Assembly: GCF_020171315.1 (NCBI RefSeq)
Contig: NZ_JAIUZP010000009.1
Location: 124,001 to 188,000 of the forward strand
From: Pseudooceanicola nanhaiensis
GTDB lineage: Bacteria > Pseudomonadota > Alphaproteobacteria > Rhodobacterales > Rhodobacteraceae
Reading direction: 5' to 3'
DNA: 64,000 bases
Shown: one piece after another, positions 34,995 to 44,909 of the stretch
How the letters are laid out: every line of letters begins with the position of its first letter
Position numbering within the stretch: the first letter of the stretch is position 1
Translations under genes and position numbers: made by a program
The notes under the pieces: generated by a model
Seen by the model: only the letters and a program-made list of their open reading frames with translations
Database searches by the model: none
What the model was told of the DNA's origin: nothing

Positions 34995-36044
34995 ATGGCT
35001 ACCGCCGCACGAACCGACACAGCCGCCACGGGCGCGCCAGGGAAGACCGGGGGACGGTCTCTGGGTGCGCTGATCCGGCGGCCCGAGGCGGGCTCGGTCC
35101 TGGGCCTTGTCGCGGTCTTCGCCTTCTTCACACTGGTTTCCGGGCAGATCTTCGTTTCGCCCGCGGGCTTTGCCAGCTGGCTCAACGTCGCGGCCGAGAT
35201 CGGTATCGTGGCGCTGCCCATCGGCCTGCTGATGATCGCGGGCGAGCTGGACCTGTCCATCGGGGCGGTGATCCCGGCGGCCTCTTTGTCCTTCGCCATC
35301 GTCAGCGGGCATTACGACATGCCCGAGGTGATCGGTGTGGCCGTTGCGCTTGGCGTCGGGCTGCTGGTCGGCGCGGTGAACGGGTTCCTCGTCCTGCGCA
35401 CCGGCGTGCCCTCGCTGATCGTCACCATCGGCACGATGTTCGCGGTCATGGGGCTGACGCTGGGCCTGTCCGTGCTGCTCACCGGATCGACCTCCACCAA
35501 CGTGGTGCCCGCCCCGGTCTGGAAGGCGATCTTCGGCACCTTCATCGGCGGCATGTTCCAGGTCACGATCTTCTGGTGGATCGCCTTTGCCGCGGTGATC
35601 GCCTACGTGCTGCACGTCACGCCCTTCGGCAACTGGATCTTCGCCATGGGCGGCGATAAGACCAGCGCCCGCAACGCCGGCATCCCGACCGAGCGGCTGA
35701 CGATCACGCTCTTCATGGTCTCGGGCTTCGCCGCCGCCTTCGTCGGCGTCAGCCAGGCCATGGTCTACCAGAGCGCGCAGGTCGCCGGCGGTCAGGCCTT
35801 CATCTTCAATTCCATCATGTGCGTGGTCATCGGCGGCGTTCTCCTGACGGGCGGTTTCGGCTCGGTCGTGGGCATCGTGCTGGGTACGATCACCTTCTCG
35901 ATGGTCAACCAGGGCATCTACTTCACCGGCTTCGATCCGAACCTCGGGTCGGTCATCATCGGCGCGCTGCTGCTGCTCGCGGTGCTGATGAACGACACCT
36001 TCCGGCAGATGGCCCTCTCCTATTCCACCAAGAAGAAGAGCTGA
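34995..36044 (+). CDS. Sugar ABC transporter permease 1
   Basis: 349 residues, BPD_transp_2 (ribose/inositol) family, about ten membrane helices. Signature GLLMIAGELDLSIGAVIPAASL, GNWIFAMGGDKTSARNAGIPT and GGVLLTGGFGSVVGIVLGTITFSMVNQGIYFTGFD. A 25-residue hydrophilic head (TAARTDTAATGAPGKTG) is absent from the second permease. It is strikingly similar to the next gene over its full length. Start preceded by GGGGGAGAG. Confidence 0.93.
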   Translation: MATAARTDTAATGAPGKTGGRSLGALIRRPEAGSVLGLVAVFAFFTLVSGQIFVSPAGFASWLNVAAEIGIVALPIGLLMIAGELDLSIGAVIPAASLSFAIVSGHYDMPEVIGVAVALGVGLLVGAVNGFLVLRTGVPSLIVTIGTMFAVMGLTLGLSVLLTGSTSTNVVPAPVWKAIFGTFIGGMFQVTIFWWIAFAAVIAYVLHVTPFGNWIFAMGGDKTSARNAGIPTERLTITLFMVSGFAAAFVGVSQAMVYQSAQVAGGQAFIFNSIMCVVIGGVLLTGGFGSVVGIVLGTITFSMVNQGIYFTGFDPNLGSVIIGALLLLAVLMNDTFRQMALSYSTKKKS

Positions 36045-36054
36045 GGGCAGGATC

Positions 36055-37065
36055 ATGTACGAAGTCTTCGCCGGAACCCTTCTGAAACGCCCCGAGGCGG
36101 GCGCCGTCCTCAGCCTCGTCGCCGTGATCCTCTTCTTCGTGATCTTCGGCGGCGTCGACCTCGCCAACCTTCTGGGCGCTGCGAGCTGGGTGAACTTCGC
36201 CGCCAACCTCGGCATCGTGGCGATCCCCGTGGGCCTGCTGATGATCGCCGGAGAGCTGGATATCTCCATCGGCGCAATGATCCCCGCGGGCTCCATGACG
36301 ATCTCCATCGTCTCGGGCTATTACGAGCTGCCGATCGTGGTGGGCATCCTGTGCACCCTCGGGCTCGGCGTGCTGGTCGGGCTGATCAACGGGCTGCTGA
36401 CGGTGCGGACCTCGGTGCCCTCGCTGATCATCACGCTGGCCACCCTGGTGGCGATGCAGGGCCTCGTTCTCTCCGCCTCCGTGCTGCTGACCGGCAAGGC
36501 CTCGGTCCCGCTGGCGGCGCCCGAATGGACCAAGGCGATCTTCGGTCAGCTGATCGGCGGCTCGTTCCAGATCATCATCTTCTGGTGGCTCGCCGTCGCG
36601 GTTCTGGCCTGGGTCGTCGTGCACCACACCCGCTATGGCAACTGGCTCTTCGCCATGGGGGGCGACAAGGAAAGCGCCCGCAACGCCGGCATCCCGACCA
36701 CCAAGATGACGATCTGGCTCTTCGTCCTTTCGGCCACGGCGGCGACCTTCGTGGGCATGTGCGGGGCGATCCTCTTCAACTCGGCGCAGGTCTCGGGCGG
36801 CATGAACTACATCTTCAACGCCATCGTCTCGGTGGTGGTCGGGGGTGTCCTGCTGACCGGCGGCTTCGGCTCCATCATCGGGATCTTCTTCGGCACGCTG
36901 ACCTTCGCGGTGGTGAACCAGGGGATCTACTTCACCGATATCGACCGCAACTGGTCGTCGCTCATCATCGGCGTGATGCTCCTGCTGGCCGTGCTGATGA
37001 ACAACAGCTTCCGCTCGATGGCGCTGAACTACGCGCCGCGCAAGAAATCCACTTCCAAGGCGTGA
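36055..37065 (+). CDS. Sugar ABC transporter permease 2 (paralogue of permease 1)
   Basis: 336 residues, same family and order of motifs: GLLMIAGELDISIGAMIPAGSM, GNWLFAMGGDKESARNAGIPT, GGVLLTGGFGSIIGIFFGTLTFAVVNQGIYF. It starts 10 bases after permease 1. Related importers often use one permease as a homodimer, so two side-by-side copies suggest a heterodimeric channel. Confidence 0.93.
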   Translation: MYEVFAGTLLKRPEAGAVLSLVAVILFFVIFGGVDLANLLGAASWVNFAANLGIVAIPVGLLMIAGELDISIGAMIPAGSMTISIVSGYYELPIVVGILCTLGLGVLVGLINGLLTVRTSVPSLIITLATLVAMQGLVLSASVLLTGKASVPLAAPEWTKAIFGQLIGGSFQIIIFWWLAVAVLAWVVVHHTRYGNWLFAMGGDKESARNAGIPTTKMTIWLFVLSATAATFVGMCGAILFNSAQVSGGMNYIFNAIVSVVVGGVLLTGGFGSIIGIFFGTLTFAVVNQGIYFTDIDRNWSSLIIGVMLLLAVLMNNSFRSMALNYAPRKKSTSKA

Positions 37066-37075
37066 GGACCCGACA

Positions 37076-37909
37076 ATGACGGAACCGGTTCTGGAACTTC
37101 GCAACGTCAACAAGTCCTTCGGGCCCATCGACGTGCTGCATGACATCAACCTGACCATCAACGCGGGCGAGGTGCTCTGCCTGCTGGGGGACAACGGCGC
37201 GGGCAAGTCCACGCTGATCCGGACCCTCGCAGGGGTGCACAAGCCGACCACCGGACAGATGTTCATGGACGGCGAGGCGGTCAGCTTCGACAAGCCCAAG
37301 GATGCCGCTGACCGGGGTATCGCAACGGTACACCAGTTTGGCGGGACCTTTCCGCTGATGACCATCGGGCGCAGCTTCTTCGTGGGCTGCGAGCCGACCA
37401 GGAAGATCGGCCCGTTCAAGGTCTTCGACCGCAAGACCGCGAATGAAACCGCAGTGAAGGCCGTGCAGGAGTTCGGCATCACCCGCATCGACGATGGCGA
37501 CCGCCTGATCGGCGGCCTGTCGGGCGGCGAACGCCAGTCGCTGGCGATTGCCCGCGCCGTGCACTTCGGGGCCCGGGTGCTGATCCTTGACGAGCCGACG
37601 GCGGCGCTTGGCGTGAAACAGGCCAGCCACGTGCTGCGTATCGTGCTGGAGGCCCGGAAACGCGGCATCGCCGTGATCTTCATCACCCACCAGGTGACCC
37701 ACGCCATGGCGGTGGGCGATCACTTCGCGGTGCTGATCCGCGGCGCCGTGGCCGCCAACTTCATGCGCGGCGAGAAGAGCCGCGAGGAAATCACCGATCT
37801 CATGGCGGGGGGCGAGGCGCTCGCCGACCTCGACACCGCCATGGAGGACTACAAGGACAGCCACGACGGCCACCCGCCGCAGCCCGCAAGCCGCGCAACC
37901 GTCGCCTGA
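37076..37909 (+). CDS. Sugar ABC transporter ATP-binding protein
   Basis: 277 residues with one ABC domain: Walker A LGDNGAGKST, Q-loop TVHQFGG, signature LSGGERQSLAIARA, Walker B VLILDEPTAALG, switch FITHQVTHAM. The RbsA-type sugar ATPases have two domains (about 500 aa). This single-domain form is like FrcA and must act as a dimer. It starts 10 bases after permease 2. Confidence 0.93.
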   Translation: MTEPVLELRNVNKSFGPIDVLHDINLTINAGEVLCLLGDNGAGKSTLIRTLAGVHKPTTGQMFMDGEAVSFDKPKDAADRGIATVHQFGGTFPLMTIGRSFFVGCEPTRKIGPFKVFDRKTANETAVKAVQEFGITRIDDGDRLIGGLSGGERQSLAIARAVHFGARVLILDEPTAALGVKQASHVLRIVLEARKRGIAVIFITHQVTHAMAVGDHFAVLIRGAVAANFMRGEKSREEITDLMAGGEALADLDTAMEDYKDSHDGHPPQPASRATVA

Positions 37910-37999
37910 CACCCGCCCGCACCGGGCAGACCGCAGCAACCGGTGACCCCCGTGGGCACCGGACCGGGACACGCATTCTTTCTGGGAGGAGAGACAGAG

Positions 38000-38899
38000 A
38001 TGAAGATCGCCCTCGACCCGTTCATGCACCGCCACCTCAGCCTCGAGGAGCTGCCGTCCAAGGTGGCCGAACTCGGCTACGAGTGGATCGAGCTGAGCCC
38101 CCGGGCCGATTTCCTGGAGTGGTTCAAGGCGCCCCGCGTCTTCCCCGACCGGGTGAAGAGCTTCAAGAAGGCGCTGAACGATGCCAATGTCGGCATCTCG
38201 TCGCTGCTGCCCATGTATCGCTGGGCCAGCCCGGACGAGGCAGAGCGGCAGGCCGCCGTCCGTCACTGGAAACGCGCCATCGAGATCTGCGTCGAACTGG
38301 GCGTGGACGTGATGAACTCCGAATTCGGCCGGGGTCCGCATCCTGACAAGGGCGGCTGCTACTGCTGCCACACCGGCTCGATGATCGAGACCTGCGAAGA
38401 TGCCTGGTGGCGCTCGATGGAGGAACTCGTGCCCATCGTGGAGCGCGAGGGCATCATGCTGCATATCGAGCCCCACCCCGAAGACTGGGTCGAGGAGCTG
38501 AAGCCTGCCGTCGACATCATCCGGACGGTCAACTCGAAGAACGTGAAGTTCCTCTACTGCGCGCCGCACACCTACTACTTCGGTGACGACACCAAGGAGA
38601 TGCTGCGCGAATGCGCCGACGTGCTGGCGCATGTCCACGTGGCGGACACCTTCAACCACAAGGCCAGCTCGGGCCTGCGGTACATCTTGAACCCGCCGGG
38701 CACCAATGCCCGCATTCACCAGCACCTCGACATCGGGCAGGGCGAGGTCCCGTGGGACGACTTCTTCGGCACGCTGGCCGAGATCGGGTTCGACGGGATC
38801 ATGACCGCCTGCGTCTTCGCCTGGGAAGACCGGATGGACGCATCGGGCAAGTTCATGCGCTCGGAAATCCAGCGCTACGTCGACACGTATTTCAAGTGA
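38000..38899 (+). CDS. iolH: IolH-like sugar-phosphate isomerase/epimerase
   Basis: 299 residues from [35 protein letters not shown]. Xylose-isomerase-like TIM barrel with [41 protein letters not shown] and [17 protein letters not shown], residues typical of metal-dependent members. It closely resembles the protein called IolH in enterobacterial inositol clusters, as I remember it; the biochemical role of IolH is not firmly known. The start at 38000 follows GGGAGGAGAG; the earlier GTG at 37943 is less likely. Confidence 0.75.
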   Translation: MKIALDPFMHRHLSLEELPSKVAELGYEWIELSPRADFLEWFKAPRVFPDRVKSFKKALNDANVGISSLLPMYRWASPDEAERQAAVRHWKRAIEICVELGVDVMNSEFGRGPHPDKGGCYCCHTGSMIETCEDAWWRSMEELVPIVEREGIMLHIEPHPEDWVEELKPAVDIIRTVNSKNVKFLYCAPHTYYFGDDTKEMLRECADVLAHVHVADTFNHKASSGLRYILNPPGTNARIHQHLDIGQGEVPWDDFFGTLAEIGFDGIMTACVFAWEDRMDASGKFMRSEIQRYVDTYFK

Positions 38900-38924
38900 G
38901 CCCTGGCAGGGGAGGTCGGAAAAA

Positions 38925-39947
38925 ATGACGTTGAAAGTAGGCGTAATCGGGACCGGCATGATCGGTCAGGACCACATCCGCCGCCTGACGCAGGTGCTGT
39001 CGGGCGCGGTGGTCACCGGGGTGACGGACATCGACCTCGAACGGGCGGCTTCGGCCGCCCCGATGGGGGCGCAGGTCTTTGACACGCCGCAGGCGCTGAT
39101 CGGCTCGGACGAGGTCGAGGCCGTCGTGATCTGCTCTTGGGGGCCGGCCCACGAGGAACAGCTGCTGACCTGTATCGCGGCCGGCAAGCCGGTCTTCTGC
39201 GAGAAGCCACTGGTCACCTCGGCCGAGGCCGCGCTGCGGGTGATGGAGGCCGAAGTCGCCTTTGGCCGTCGCCTCGTGCAGGTGGGGTTCATGCGCCGCT
39301 TCGATGCGGACTACCGGCGGCTGAAGGCGGTGATCGACGGGGGGACGCTGGGCCTGCCGCTGATGTACAAATCGGTGCACCGGAACGCCTCGGTGCCCGC
39401 AGGGCTCTATACTTCGGACATGCCGCTGAACGACACGCTGGTGCATGATGCGGATATCTCGCGCTGGCTGCTAAATGACGAGGTGGCCGAGGTCGAGGTC
39501 CGCCTGCCGCGCCGCTCGCGGCAGGGCTGCGACCTGCGCGATCCGCATATCGTCCTGCTGCACATGGTCAGCGGCGTGATCGTGGATGTCGAGATCTCGG
39601 TGAACATCGCCTACGGCTACGACATTCGCGGCGAGGCCTCCTGTGAACGTGGCGTGGCGGCCCTGCCGAACCGTCCCGCGACGGTGATCAGCGATGCGCA
39701 CGGCATCCGGCAGGCGATCCCCGAGGACTGGCGCGAACGCTTCCTCGAGGCCTACGACCAGGAATTCCGCGAATGGATCGTGGCCGCTTCCGATGGCACG
39801 GCCACCGGGCCCTCCACCTGGGACGGCTATGCCGCGACCCTCGTGGGCGATGCCGCCCTGCGCGCCGTCGCGAGCGGCGTCCGCGAACCCATCAGTTTGA
39901 TCGAGAAGCCCGCCCTCTACGGTCCTCCCGTTGCGCGTGCTGCTTGA
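38925..39947 (+). CDS. iolG: Inositol 2-dehydrogenase (Gfo/Idh/MocA family)
   Basis: 340 residues. Rossmann motif [16 protein letters not shown], then FCEKPL, which carries the catalytic-site lysine of this family, and [13 protein letters not shown] and [12 protein letters not shown] with Asp/His proton-relay residues. It oxidises myo-inositol to scyllo-inosose with NAD+. The family also contains scyllo- and chiro-inositol dehydrogenases, so exact specificity is open. GGGAGG precedes the start. Confidence 0.88.
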   Translation: MTLKVGVIGTGMIGQDHIRRLTQVLSGAVVTGVTDIDLERAASAAPMGAQVFDTPQALIGSDEVEAVVICSWGPAHEEQLLTCIAAGKPVFCEKPLVTSAEAALRVMEAEVAFGRRLVQVGFMRRFDADYRRLKAVIDGGTLGLPLMYKSVHRNASVPAGLYTSDMPLNDTLVHDADISRWLLNDEVAEVEVRLPRRSRQGCDLRDPHIVLLHMVSGVIVDVEISVNIAYGYDIRGEASCERGVAALPNRPATVISDAHGIRQAIPEDWRERFLEAYDQEFREWIVAASDGTATGPSTWDGYAATLVGDAALRAVASGVREPISLIEKPALYGPPVARAA

Positions 39948-40007
39948 TCTCGCGGCCCGGCGCCTCCCCGCCGGGCCGCCCCTAACGTCTTCTGAAGGAG
40001 CGAAGAC

Positions 40008-40949
40008 ATGAAACTGTCCATCTGCACCGACGTGATGGGGGCGCTGCCCTTTACCGAGATGCTCGACACCTGCGTGGCCCTCGGCGTCGAGGGGATCGAA
40101 ATGACGGGCGGCGGCTGGTCCCCCGCACCGCATTTCCGCGCCGAGGACCTGCTGGCCGACCGGGGGGAGCTGAAGAGGCGCCTGAAGGAGATCGAGGCCC
40201 GGGGCCTGCAGATCGCCGCGCTGAACTGTTCGGCCAACCCGCTGGATCCCGGCGAGATGGGCAAACGCCATCGCCGCGAGATGGAGGACACGATCCGCCT
40301 CGCCGGAGAGATCGGCGTGACCAAGATCGTCACCATGTCCGGCCTGCCCGAGGCCGCACCGGGGGACATGGTGCCCAACTGGCTGGTCTACACCAAGAGC
40401 TGGCCCGCCGAGATGCCCGAACGCGACCGCTATCAGTGGGAAGATCGGGCCTTTCCGCTCTGGCACGACCTCGTGACGCTGGCGACGGACGTGGGGGTCG
40501 AGAAGATCGCCCTCGAAAACTTCTCGGCCATGTTGGTCTGGAACCCCGAGACGCTGTTCCGCCTGCGCAACGAGGTGGGCGAGATGGTCGGCATGAACCT
40601 CGATCCCAGCCACCTCTTCTGGAAGGGGGCCTGCCCGATCGCGGTGGCCCGGGCGCTTGGCCCGGCGATCCACCATGTCCATGGCAAGGACACCCGGATC
40701 GAGCGCGGCCTGTGCGACGTGAATGGCCTGCTGGAAACGCGCGAGGTGACCGACGTGGCCAATCGCGCGTGGAACTACGTCGCCGTGGGCGCGGGCCATG
40801 ACCTGCAGTGGTGGAAGGAGTTCTTCTCGGTCGTCGGCATGATGGGCTACGACGGCTGGGTTTCGCTGGAAATGGAGGATTTCACCATGTCCACCGAGGC
40901 CGGCATCCGTTCCTCCATCGACGCGCTGCAAGCGACGATCATCCGGTGA
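40008..40949 (+). CDS. TIM-barrel sugar-phosphate isomerase/epimerase of the inositol locus
   Basis: 313 residues, MKLSICTDVMGALPFTEMLDTCVALGVEGIEMTGGGW. Xylose-isomerase-like barrel with candidate metal ligands E in IALENFSAM, D and H in NLDPSHLFWKG, H in HHVHGKDTRIE and E in VSLEMEDFTMS. It lacks the NPIxWTNDD start usual for inosose dehydratase IolE. As no IolE is recognisable in the window, this protein could be an inosose isomerase or could stand in for IolE; both are inference. Confidence 0.8.
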   Translation: MKLSICTDVMGALPFTEMLDTCVALGVEGIEMTGGGWSPAPHFRAEDLLADRGELKRRLKEIEARGLQIAALNCSANPLDPGEMGKRHRREMEDTIRLAGEIGVTKIVTMSGLPEAAPGDMVPNWLVYTKSWPAEMPERDRYQWEDRAFPLWHDLVTLATDVGVEKIALENFSAMLVWNPETLFRLRNEVGEMVGMNLDPSHLFWKGACPIAVARALGPAIHHVHGKDTRIERGLCDVNGLLETREVTDVANRAWNYVAVGAGHDLQWWKEFFSVVGMMGYDGWVSLEMEDFTMSTEAGIRSSIDALQATIIR

Positions 40950-41006
40950 CGCCATGACGAGGGCAGGCACCACGCGCGACACGCGACCCGGACAGGGGGA
41001 AACGAC

Positions 41007-42920
41007 ATGACCAAGACACTCGACGTGATCACCATCGGCCGGGCCGGGGTGGACCTCTACGGCGCCCAGATCGGCGGGCGGCTGGAGGATATGGGCTCCT
41101 TCGACAAGTATATCGGCGGCTCGCCCACCAACATGGCCTGCGGCACCGCCCGGCTGGGCCTGCGGTCGGCGCTGATCACCCGCGTGGGTGACGAGCATAT
41201 GGGCCGTTTCATCCGCGAGGAGCTGCAGCGTCACGGCGTCGATGTGACCGGCGTCCGGACCGATCCCGAACGGCTCTCGGCGCTGGTCATCCTCGGCATC
41301 CGGGATCAGGAACAGTTTCCCCTGATCTTCTACCGCGAGAACTGCGCCGACATGGCGCTGTGTGCCGATGACATCGACGAGGGGTTCGTGGCCAAGGCCC
41401 GCGCGGTCGTGGCCACCGGCACGCACCTCGCCCACGAGACGCCCCGCGCGGCGGTTCTCAAGGCGCTGGAGCTGGCCAGAAAACACGGCGGGCAGACCGC
41501 CCTCGACATCGACTACCGTCCCAACCTCTGGGGCGTCGCGGGCCATGGCGACGGCGAAAGCCGCTTTGTCGAAAGTGCCCGCGTGACCGAGAGCCTGCAA
41601 GAGGTTCTGGGCCACTTCGACCTGATCGTCGGCACCGAGGAAGAGTTCCACATTGCAGGCGGCTCCACCGACACGGTCACGGCGCTGCGCGCGGTGCGGG
41701 CGGTCTCCTCCGCCACGCTGGTCTGCAAGCGCGGGCCGATGGGGGCGGTCGCCTTCGAGGGGGACATCCCCGACAGCCTCGATGACGGTCAGACCGGTCC
41801 GGGCTTCCCGATCGAAGTGTTCAACGTGCTCGGCGCGGGCGATGGCTTCATGTCGGGGCTGCTGAAAGGCTGGCTCGACGGCGAAAGCTGGCCGGTGGCT
41901 TTGAAATACGCCAACGCCTGCGGGGCCTTCGCGGTGTCACGCCATGGCTGTACCCCGGCCTATCCGTCGTGGGAGGAGCTGATGTTCTTCTTCGAACGCG
42001 GGCTCGTCCGGCCCGACCTGCGCAACGACGCGGAACTGGAACAGGTGCATTGGGCCACCAACCGCCACGGCGACTGGTCGGCCCTGCGCACCTTCGCCTT
42101 CGACCATCGAAGCCAGCTGGAAGAGATGGAAGGCTATACGCCTGCGAAGGGTGCCGCCTTCAAGGAGCTGTGCCTGAAGGCCGCGCTTGCGGTGCAGGAC
42201 GGGCGGCCCGGCTATGGCATCCTGTGCGACAACCGGATCGGGCGCAGCGCGCTCCACGCGGCCTCGGGCAGCGGGCTCTGGATCGGGCGGCCGACGGAAC
42301 TGCCCGGCTCGCGGCCCATCGCCTTCGAACCGGAACTGGGCGCGGACCTCGGACAGTTCCGCGAATGGGCGCGGGAAAACGTGGTGAAGCTGCTGGTCTT
42401 CTGCCACCCCGACGATGATGCGACGACCCGCGCGCTGCAGGAGGAACGGGTCAAGCAGCTCTTCACCGCGGCGCGGCGCAACGGGCTCGAATTCCTGCTG
42501 GAGGTCATACCTTCCAAGGTGGCCCCGGTGGATGACCAGACCACCGCCACGCTGATCCGCCAGTTCTATGCCGCCGGGGTCTACCCCGACTGGTGGAAGC
42601 TGGAGCCGTTCCGCACCGAGGCCGCCTGGACCAACGCCGTGCAGGCGATCGAGGAAAACGATCCCCATACCCGCGGCATCGTGGTTCTGGGGCTGGATGC
42701 GCCCGAGGCCGAACTGGCCGAAAGCTTTGCCCTCGCGGCACGGCAGCCGCTGGTGAAGGGCTTCGCCGTGGGGCGGACGATCTTCGGGGATGCGGCGCGT
42801 GCGTGGATGCGGGGCACGATGGGGGATGCCGAAGCGGTTTCACAGATGGCCGAACGCTACGGGCGTCTCTGCGGGCAATGGGATGCAGCCCGCGCAGAGG
42901 CGCGTCGGAACGCAGCGTGA
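41007..42920 (+). CDS. iolC: IolC-DUF2090 fusion: 5-dehydro-2-deoxygluconokinase
   Basis: 637 residues. The PfkB sugar-kinase domain (about 1-330) has GRAGVDLYGAQIGGRLEDMGSFDKYIGGSPTNMA at the start and the ATP/anion-hole signature NVLGAGDGFMSGLLKGW near 275. It phosphorylates 5-dehydro-2-deoxygluconate. The C-terminal DUF2090 domain (about 335-637) is a TIM-barrel part that is often annotated as the next enzyme, 2-deoxy-5-keto-gluconate-6-phosphate aldolase (IolJ role). The fusion is common in proteobacteria. There is no separate iolJ in the window, which fits a bifunctional protein. Confidence 0.93.
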   Translation: MTKTLDVITIGRAGVDLYGAQIGGRLEDMGSFDKYIGGSPTNMACGTARLGLRSALITRVGDEHMGRFIREELQRHGVDVTGVRTDPERLSALVILGIRDQEQFPLIFYRENCADMALCADDIDEGFVAKARAVVATGTHLAHETPRAAVLKALELARKHGGQTALDIDYRPNLWGVAGHGDGESRFVESARVTESLQEVLGHFDLIVGTEEEFHIAGGSTDTVTALRAVRAVSSATLVCKRGPMGAVAFEGDIPDSLDDGQTGPGFPIEVFNVLGAGDGFMSGLLKGWLDGESWPVALKYANACGAFAVSRHGCTPAYPSWEELMFFFERGLVRPDLRNDAELEQVHWATNRHGDWSALRTFAFDHRSQLEEMEGYTPAKGAAFKELCLKAALAVQDGRPGYGILCDNRIGRSALHAASGSGLWIGRPTELPGSRPIAFEPELGADLGQFREWARENVVKLLVFCHPDDDATTRALQEERVKQLFTAARRNGLEFLLEVIPSKVAPVDDQTTATLIRQFYAAGVYPDWWKLEPFRTEAAWTNAVQAIEENDPHTRGIVVLGLDAPEAELAESFALAARQPLVKGFAVGRTIFGDAARAWMRGTMGDAEAVSQMAERYGRLCGQWDAARAEARRNAA

Positions 42921-43028
42921 CGGTCGGGGGCGTCCCCCGTTCCCGGTGCGCTGAACCGGGGGCGGGGGACATTTCAGGATTTTCCGGAAAGGGGAGGGGC
43001 CGCGCGCCCCTCCGGGAGGACAGGTAAG

Positions 43029-44852
43029 ATGGGCACGATCAGGCTGACGGCGGCGCAGGCCATGGTGAAATGGCTGAGCGTCCAGATGACCGAGGACGGC
43101 GAGCGTTTCGTCGAAGGGATGTGGGCGATCTTCGGCCACGGCAACGTGGCGGGCATCGGCGAGGCGCTGCACCGCTATCGTGATGATTTCCCGACGTGGC
43201 GCGGGCAGAACGAACAGACCATGGCCCATGCGGCCATCGCCTATGCCAAGACGAAAAAGCGGGCGCGGGCGCAGGCGGTGACCTCCTCCATCGGGCCGGG
43301 TTCCACCAACCTCGTGACCGCGGCAGCACTGGCCCATGTGAACCGGCTGCCGTTGCTGATGGTCTGCGGCGATGTCTTTGCCAATCGCCGCCCGGACCCG
43401 GTGTTGCAGCAGATCGAGGATTTCGACGACGGGACCGTTTCGGCCAACGACTGCTTCAAGCCGGTGGTGCGCTACTTCGATCGGATCACCCGGCCCGAGC
43501 ACCTGCTGACCTGCCTGCCGCGCGCCATGGCCGTGATGACCGATCCGGCCAACTGCGGGCCGGTCTGCCTTGCCTTCTGTCAGGATGTGCAGGCCGAGGC
43601 CTACGACTACCCCGAGGCGTTCTTTGCGCCGAAGGTCTGGCGCATTCGGCGGCCGGAGCCCGACCCGCGCGAACTGGCGGACGCGGTGGAGATGATCCGC
43701 GCCGCGCGCCGTCCGATGATCGTCTCGGGCGGCGGGGTGCTCTATTCCGGGGCCGAGGCGGTGCTCTCTGCCTTCGCCGCCCGGCACGGCATTCCCTTCG
43801 TCGAGACGCAGGCGGGCAAGGGCGGCCTCTCGTGGCAGGACCCGATGAACTTCGGCTCGCCCGGCGTGACGGGCTCTGCCTGCGCCAATGCGCTCGCGGC
43901 CGAGGCTGACCTGATCATCGGCGTCGGCACCCGGTTCCAGGATTTCACCACCGGGTCCTGGACGGTCTTCGGCGGGGAGGACCGCAAGCTGCTGGCGATC
44001 AACCTGCACGGCTACGACGCCACCAAGCATTTCGCGACGCCCGTCGTGGGCGACGCCCGTGTCGCGCTGGAGCGGATATCGCAGGCCCTCGGCGAGACTG
44101 CCTTCAACTGGCATGATCCCACCGCCCGGACGGGCTGGCACGACACGGTGCGCGACGTGACCGCCGCCCCGGCGCAGGCCGGGTTGCCTTCCGATGCGCA
44201 GGTGATCGGCGCGGTACAGCGGGCCGCGCCCGATGCCGTGGCCATGTGCGCCGCGGGCACCATGCCCGGCGCGTTGCAGGTGCTCTGGCAGGCCGCGCAG
44301 GGGGGCTACCACATGGAGTACGGCTATTCCTGCATGGGCTACGAGGTGGCCGGGGCCATGGGCATAAAGCTGGCCGCGCCGGAGAAGGAGGTGATCTGCT
44401 TCGTCGGTGACGGCTCCTACATGATGGCGAACTCCGAGCTTGCCACGGCGGTCATGCGGCGCGTGCCCTTCACCGTCGTGCTGACCGACAACCGCGGCTA
44501 CGGGTGCATCAACCGGCTGCAGATCGAATGCGGCGGGGCCGAGTTCAACAACATGTACAAGGACAGCAACGTCGAGGTGCAGCCCGAGATCGACTTCGTC
44601 GCCCATGCCGCCGCGATGGGGGCCCATGCGGAGAAGGTGGCCACCATCGCCGAACTGGAGGCCCGGATCGCCGAGGCGCGCGGGCGCGACATTCCCTCCG
44701 TGATCGTCATCGACACCACTGCCGTGCCCGGCACCGGTGCGGGTGGCCACTGGTGGGACGTGGCGGTGCCGCAGGTCGGCGGGCCGGAGCGGCTGGAAAA
44801 GGCGCGGGCACATTACACGGCCATGCAGTCAACCCAGCGTGTCTTTAACTGA
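43029..44852 (+). CDS. iolD: 3D-(3,5/4)-trihydroxycyclohexane-1,2-dione hydrolase
   Basis: 607 residues, thiamine-diphosphate enzyme. It opens the cyclohexane-dione ring to 5-deoxy-glucuronate. N-terminal Pyr domain RLTAAQAMVKWLSVQMTEDG, the region GHGNVAGIGEALHRY with the cofactor contacts, and the C-terminal PP domain with ThDP/Mg motif GDGSYMMANSELATA...NRGYGCINRLQ. Length fits the family (about 615-640). The preceding gap holds a short GGGGG-CGT-CCCCC hairpin just after iolC. Confidence 0.95.
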   Translation: MGTIRLTAAQAMVKWLSVQMTEDGERFVEGMWAIFGHGNVAGIGEALHRYRDDFPTWRGQNEQTMAHAAIAYAKTKKRARAQAVTSSIGPGSTNLVTAAALAHVNRLPLLMVCGDVFANRRPDPVLQQIEDFDDGTVSANDCFKPVVRYFDRITRPEHLLTCLPRAMAVMTDPANCGPVCLAFCQDVQAEAYDYPEAFFAPKVWRIRRPEPDPRELADAVEMIRAARRPMIVSGGGVLYSGAEAVLSAFAARHGIPFVETQAGKGGLSWQDPMNFGSPGVTGSACANALAAEADLIIGVGTRFQDFTTGSWTVFGGEDRKLLAINLHGYDATKHFATPVVGDARVALERISQALGETAFNWHDPTARTGWHDTVRDVTAAPAQAGLPSDAQVIGAVQRAAPDAVAMCAAGTMPGALQVLWQAAQGGYHMEYGYSCMGYEVAGAMGIKLAAPEKEVICFVGDGSYMMANSELATAVMRRVPFTVVLTDNRGYGCINRLQIECGGAEFNNMYKDSNVEVQPEIDFVAHAAAMGAHAEKVATIAELEARIAEARGRDIPSVIVIDTTAVPGTGAGGHWWDVAVPQVGGPERLEKARAHYTAMQSTQRVFN

Positions 44853-44909
44853 GGCGCCCTGCGGGCAACGCGACCAAGGCGGGGCAGTGGCCCTGCAAAG
44901 GAGACAGGA

